The notes under the pieces are model-generated. The model searched no databases. It saw nothing but the letters and a program-made list of their open reading frames with translations, and was not told the DNA's origin. Of a stretch of DNA of 25,387 nucleotides, positions 22,314-25,387 are shown in pieces. The stretch is from contig DATDRS010000189.1 of the NCBI GenBank assembly GCA_035291605.1, forward strand, positions 1 through 25,387, read 5' to 3'. This DNA is from DATDRS01 sp035291605 (GTDB lineage Bacteria > Chloroflexota > Anaerolineae > Anaerolineales > UBA6663). The position numbers and the translations under genes were made by a program. The number at the start of each line of letters is the position of its first letter. Position 1 is the first letter of the stretch.

Positions 22314-23063
22314 ATGAACAAGATTAAATTCGCATCGGTGTTGTCGGCGGCAGCCTTGCTGGCGCTGGCTTTATCCGCCTGCGGGGCCCCGGCCAGCGGC
22401 CTGGCGGCTGACAATACCACGCAGCCGCCGCACACGATTTCAGTCACCGGCAATGGCATCGCCTACGGCACGCCTGACATCGCCGTGGCGCAGATCGGCG
22501 TGGAAGTGCGCGACGCCGACCCGGCGGCGGCGGTGGACAAAGCGAACGAGAAGATGGCCTCCATCATGTCCGCGATCAAGGGCCTGGGCGTCGAGGACAA
22601 GGATTTGCAGACGACCAACTTCTCGGTGTATGCCCAGCAAGACTTCGAGCCGGAGACGGGCCGGCCCACCGGGACGTACACCTACGTGGTGAACAACACC
22701 TTGAACGTGACCGTGCGTGACCTGAAGATGGTGGGTGATGTGCTGGGTAAAGCCGTGGGGGCCGGGGCGAACAGCATCAACGGCGTGACCTTCAGCGTGA
22801 GCGATACGGCGGCGCTGGAAGCCGAGGCGCGCGACAAAGCCATGGCCGACGCCAAGGCCCGCGCCGAGCAGTTGGCCAAGGCGGCCGGCGTGACGCTCGA
22901 CCAGCCGATGAGCATCAACGAATACACTGCCGGCCCGATCCCGTACGTGGCAGAGGTCAAGGCCGCGCCCGCCCTCGGCGTCGGCGGCGGTGAGCCGGTG
23001 CCGGTCTCCACCGGGCAAATCCAGGTCAACCTGCAGGTCAGCGTGACGTACATTATCCAGTAA
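22314..23063 (+). CDS. SIMPL-domain (DUF541) lipoprotein
   Basis: This lipoprotein has 249 residues. Its signal MNKIKF plus hydrophobic core ends in the lipobox LSAC with Cys23. The mature part begins near TISVTGNGIAYGTPDIAVAQ, the classic opening of SIMPL/DUF541 proteins. The central IMSAIKGLGVEDKDLQTTNF is the other family hallmark. Homologues are periplasmic or surface proteins of unclear function; some affect oxidative-stress tolerance or outer-membrane organisation. AAGGAG nine bases upstream fixes the ATG at 22314, and a longer frame from 22281 is rejected. A strong terminator follows, so this gene ends its transcript. Lipidation depends on Lgt. Confidence 0.93.
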   Translation: MNKIKFASVLSAAALLALALSACGAPASGLAADNTTQPPHTISVTGNGIAYGTPDIAVAQIGVEVRDADPAAAVDKANEKMASIMSAIKGLGVEDKDLQTTNFSVYAQQDFEPETGRPTGTYTYVVNNTLNVTVRDLKMVGDVLGKAVGAGANSINGVTFSVSDTAALEAEARDKAMADAKARAEQLAKAAGVTLDQPMSINEYTAGPIPYVAEVKAAPALGVGGGEPVPVSTGQIQVNLQVSVTYIIQ

Positions 23064-23090
23064 CCTGGCAGCGGATGGTGTAATGGAGAT

Positions 23091-23124
23091 AGCGGATGAG
23101 CGCGCTCATCCGCTAAATTTTTTT
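23091..23124 (+). terminator. Intrinsic terminator after the SIMPL gene
   Basis: A perfect 12-base inverted repeat (23091-23102 and 23103-23114, starting AGCGGATGAGCG) is followed by AAA and seven Ts. It is the best terminator in the window and lies 28 bases past the stop. Confidence 0.92.
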
Positions 23125-23168
23125 CCATCCCGTCCGTTTCATCCATGGTCCGCCATCCGTTGCCGCGT

Positions 23169-23197
23169 TTGCGTTTTTCTAATGTTCTCGGCATAAA
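23169..23197 (+). promoter_or_regulatory. Possible promoter of htpG
   Basis: TTGCGT (23169-23174) and CATAAA (23192-23197) are 17 bases apart. The match is fair, not strong. It is the only candidate seen between the terminator and htpG. No CIRCE element was seen. Confidence 0.5.
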
Positions 23198-23202
23198 CTG
23201 TA

Positions 23203-23223
23203 GGGACGGCCAGATGGCCGCCC
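23203..23223 (+). other. Stem-loop at the predicted 5' end of the htpG message
   Basis: CGGCCA and TGGCCG (23207-23220) form a perfect six-base stem that extends by GGG and CCC past one bulged A. If the promoter call is right, the mRNA would start within a base or two of this hairpin. The htpG Shine-Dalgarno lies outside the stem. Confidence 0.5.
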
Positions 23224-23250
23224 TGACCTTTCCCGCAAGAGGTGATGAGC

Positions 23251-25113
23251 ATGACATCTGCACCCGCTCCCGAAGCCGTTCAATTTCGCGCCGAGATCAG
23301 ACAACTCCTTCACATCCTGGTTCACTCCCTCTACACCGACCGCGAAATCTTCCTCCGCGAGCTCATCTCGAACGCCTCTGACGCATTGAACCGCCTGCAA
23401 TTCGAGCTGCTGACCAACCGGGACGTGCTCGACCCGGAGGCCGAACTTGCCATCCGCCTCAGCGGCGACCCGAAGGAGCGGACCCTGACCATCCGCGACA
23501 CGGGGATGGGGATGACCCGCGAGGAGCTGGTGGAAAACCTGGGCACGATCGCGCACTCCGGCGCGGTGGCCTTCCTGGAATCACTCGAAGAAGGGCAAAA
23601 AGTCGCGGACCTGATCGGCCAGTTCGGAGTGGGGTTCTACTCCGTCTTCATGGTCGCCGAAGAGGTGCGCGTGACCTCGCGCTCGTACCGGCCCGAGGCA
23701 GCGGCCTGGACCTGGGTTTCGAGCGGCGGCGAGACTTACACCCTCGAACCCGCCGAAAAAACCGACCGGGGCACGACCATCCAGGTCAAGCTCAAAGAAG
23801 ATGCGCAGGAATTTGCCGAGATCTATCGCCTGCAGGAGGTCGTCCACAAGCATTCGGATTTTGTGTCCTTCCCGATTTACGTGGGCGATAACGCGCAGGC
23901 GGTCAACCGCCAGACGGCGCTGTGGCGCGAGGCGGCTGCGAAGATCGCCGACGAGGCGGCCGACGATTTCTACAAGCAGCTCACGCTGGACTTTGAGAAG
24001 CCGCTCGCACGCATCCACCTGAACACCGACGCGCCGACGCAGATTTACGCCCTGCTGTTTATCCCGGCTAAAGCCGATCGCGGTATCTTCAGCCTGCGCA
24101 AAGATCACGGGCTGAAGCTTTACTCGCGCAAGATTTTGATCCAGGACTACTGCAAAGACCTGCTCCCGCATTACGGGCGGTTTGTGCAGGGCGTGGTGGA
24201 GTCAGAAGATCTGCCGCTGAACGTGAGCCGCGAGACGGTGCAGGCCAGCAGGGTGATGGAGCGCATCAAGACCGCGCTCACGCACAAGGTCATTGACACG
24301 CTCAAAGACCTGGCGGCGAAGGAGGCCGACCAATACCGCGCGTTCTGGCAGGAATACAGTTCTTTCATCAAAGAGGGCCTGGCGACCGATTTCTCCGCGC
24401 GCGAGAAGTTGACGCCGCTCCTGCGCTTCTATTCCTCGCGCGACGCTGGAAGCGAACTGACCTCGCTGGCCGAGTACGCCGGGCGCATGAAGCCCGAACA
24501 GCGCGCGATCTATTACATCCTTGGCGGCGACGTGAAATCCGCCGCGCGCAGCCCGCACCTCGACTACTTCCGCCAAGCCGGCCTCGAAGTGCTGTACCTG
24601 GTTGACCCGCTCGACTCTTTCATGCTGGCCGGCCTGCAGCCGTACGAGGGCTTCCCGCTGAAGAACGTGGATGACCCTACGCTCGACCTGCCCGCTGAGA
24701 AAGCGAAAGAAGGAGAAGAAGAAGGGGTCCCGCCGGCGGAGTTCGAGGCGCTCGTGGCGCGATTCAAAGCACAATTGGGCGAGCGCATCGCCGACGTGCG
24801 CGCCTCCGACCGGCTGGTGGATAACCCTCTCCGCCTCGTCTCGCCGGACGATGCGAAGGGGCGGGAGATGGACCGCATCCGCCGCCTGCTGGAAAAGGAC
24901 TTCACCATTCCCCAAAAGGTCGTGGAGATCAACCGCCGCCACCCGATCATCAAAAACCTGGCGGGTCTGGTGACGGCCGGCGGTTCGGATAGTCTCGTGA
25001 ATGACTGTATTGAGCAGTTGTACGAAAATGGCCTGCTGCTGGAGGGCCTGCATCCCAACCCGGCGGAGATGGTGGGGAGGATTCAAGCGCTGATAGAGGC
25101 CGCTACGAAGTAG
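23251..25113 (+). CDS. htpG: Molecular chaperone HtpG (Hsp90)
   Basis: This is the cytoplasmic ATP-dependent Hsp90 chaperone, 620 residues, full family length. The GHKL ATPase domain contains RELISNASDALNRL (36-49) with Glu37 and Asn41, the DTGMGM loop (83-88) and GQFGVGF (123-129). The middle domain includes EDLPLNVSRETVQ, and the dimerisation domain runs to the end. An acidic Lys/Glu stretch near 485-492 is a likely linker. AAGAGG eight bases before ATG 23251 supports this start. In-frame GTG 23242 and ATG 23245 are too close to the Shine-Dalgarno. A single-gene transcript is likely, with terminators on both sides. No odd residues were noticed. Confidence 0.96.
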   Translation: MTSAPAPEAVQFRAEIRQLLHILVHSLYTDREIFLRELISNASDALNRLQFELLTNRDVLDPEAELAIRLSGDPKERTLTIRDTGMGMTREELVENLGTIAHSGAVAFLESLEEGQKVADLIGQFGVGFYSVFMVAEEVRVTSRSYRPEAAAWTWVSSGGETYTLEPAEKTDRGTTIQVKLKEDAQEFAEIYRLQEVVHKHSDFVSFPIYVGDNAQAVNRQTALWREAAAKIADEAADDFYKQLTLDFEKPLARIHLNTDAPTQIYALLFIPAKADRGIFSLRKDHGLKLYSRKILIQDYCKDLLPHYGRFVQGVVESEDLPLNVSRETVQASRVMERIKTALTHKVIDTLKDLAAKEADQYRAFWQEYSSFIKEGLATDFSAREKLTPLLRFYSSRDAGSELTSLAEYAGRMKPEQRAIYYILGGDVKSAARSPHLDYFRQAGLEVLYLVDPLDSFMLAGLQPYEGFPLKNVDDPTLDLPAEKAKEGEEEGVPPAEFEALVARFKAQLGERIADVRASDRLVDNPLRLVSPDDAKGREMDRIRRLLEKDFTIPQKVVEINRRHPIIKNLAGLVTAGGSDSLVNDCIEQLYENGLLLEGLHPNPAEMVGRIQALIEAATK

Positions 25114-25115
25114 AA

Positions 25116-25150
25116 ATCCCAACCCCCAATCCATGGCCAAACCCCAAACG
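25116..25150. repeat. Heptamer-phased tract after htpG
   Basis: Five 7-base units starting with ATCCCAA and CCCCCAA begin just after the htpG stop. The unit type matches the tract at 15717. Confidence 0.5.
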
Positions 25151-25156
25151 CGAGCA

Positions 25157-25188
25157 AAAGAGCCTCTGCCTTGAAGCGAAGGCTCTTT
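25157..25188. terminator. Hairpin between convergent htpG and ychF
   Basis: AAAGAGCCT and AGGCTCTTT form a perfect nine-base stem with a 14-base loop. The stem has A and T flanks in both directions, so it can serve either gene as a bidirectional terminator. Confidence 0.7.
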
Positions 25189-25219
25189 GAGGCGCTGGGT
25201 TTTGGGAGAAGGGGCCCTG

Positions 25220-25387
25220 TCATTTCTTGCCCGGCGGGCTAAAGCGGATGTTCAGAATATCTCCTTCTTGCACCACGTATTCTTTGCCTTCCAATCGGAA
25301 GCGGCCTTTGGCTTTCACTTCGTGCACGTTTCCGGCTTCGATCAGGTCGGCGTAACTGTACACTTCGGCGCGGATGAAGCCCTCGCG
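25220..25387 (-). CDS. ychF: C-terminal end of GTPase/ATPase YchF (Obg family), 5' part outside window
   Basis: Only the last 55 codons are in the window. They read as the TGS-domain end of YchF/OLA1: GFIRAEVYSYADLIEAG, then LEGKEYVVQEGDILNIRF. YchF binds the ribosome and hydrolyses ATP rather than GTP, and links to stress responses. The reading frame is open from the window edge to the TGA at 25220. It converges with htpG. The fragment is short, but the motifs are specific for this family. Confidence 0.9.
   Translation of the reverse strand, partial: REGFIRAEVYSYADLIEAGNVHEVKAKGRFRLEGKEYVVQEGDILNIRFSPPGKK

Overview
The window is GC-rich, densely coded bacterial chromosome. Gene content and style suggest an uncultured Chloroflexota (Anaerolineae-like) genome. 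Reasons: the mix of families (polyamine ABC operon, saccharopine-dehydrogenase-like enzyme, two-gene NAD synthetase, SIMPL lipoprotein, HtpG, YchF), the lack of outer-membrane or LPS genes, and heptamer-phased low-complexity tracts between genes. The phylum is an inference from style, not from a marker gene. No rRNA, tRNA, CRISPR array, insertion sequence or prophage was seen, and no stretch over 300 bases lacks a gene.

Left arm (1-13729, all minus strand). In transcription order from 13729 downward it holds potA-potB-potC-potD, a complete spermidine/putrescine-type ABC importer behind a clear promoter. Then come a saccharopine-dehydrogenase-family enzyme with its own promoter, an aldo/keto reductase, and the 3' stub of an aldehyde dehydrogenase. 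These are followed by a membrane-anchored sulfite-oxidase-type molybdoenzyme, translationally coupled to a small protein made of 21-residue repeats. A class III aminotransferase, two tandem paralogues of a membrane-anchored Asp-box (BNR-like) protein, an SppA-type signal peptide peptidase and a short-chain dehydrogenase cut by the window edge complete the arm. Polyamine uptake, aminotransferase, aldehyde dehydrogenase relic and saccharopine-dehydrogenase-like gene together suggest an amine/amino-acid metabolic neighbourhood.

Right arm (13839-25113, plus strand). It starts at a divergent intergenic region with an Lgt-like protein. A nitrilase-family amidohydrolase beside nadE probably forms a split glutamine-dependent NAD synthetase. 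An MFS exporter follows, then a probable operon of unknown protein, nucleotidyltransferase and PAP2 phosphatase. After that come moaA (molybdopterin synthesis, a functional partner for the molybdoenzyme in the left arm), a HAD hydrolase, a SIMPL-domain lipoprotein with an excellent terminator, and htpG. The window closes with the 3' end of ychF on the minus strand, convergent with htpG.

The least explained features are: the twin Asp-box membrane proteins; the 21-residue-repeat protein coupled to the molybdoenzyme; an internal twin-arginine motif in that enzyme; heptamer-phased tracts at eight gene boundaries; a perfect 34-bp palindrome next to a promoter; an Lgt homologue lacking usual catalytic residues; and the three-gene nucleotidyltransferase/PAP2 operon.
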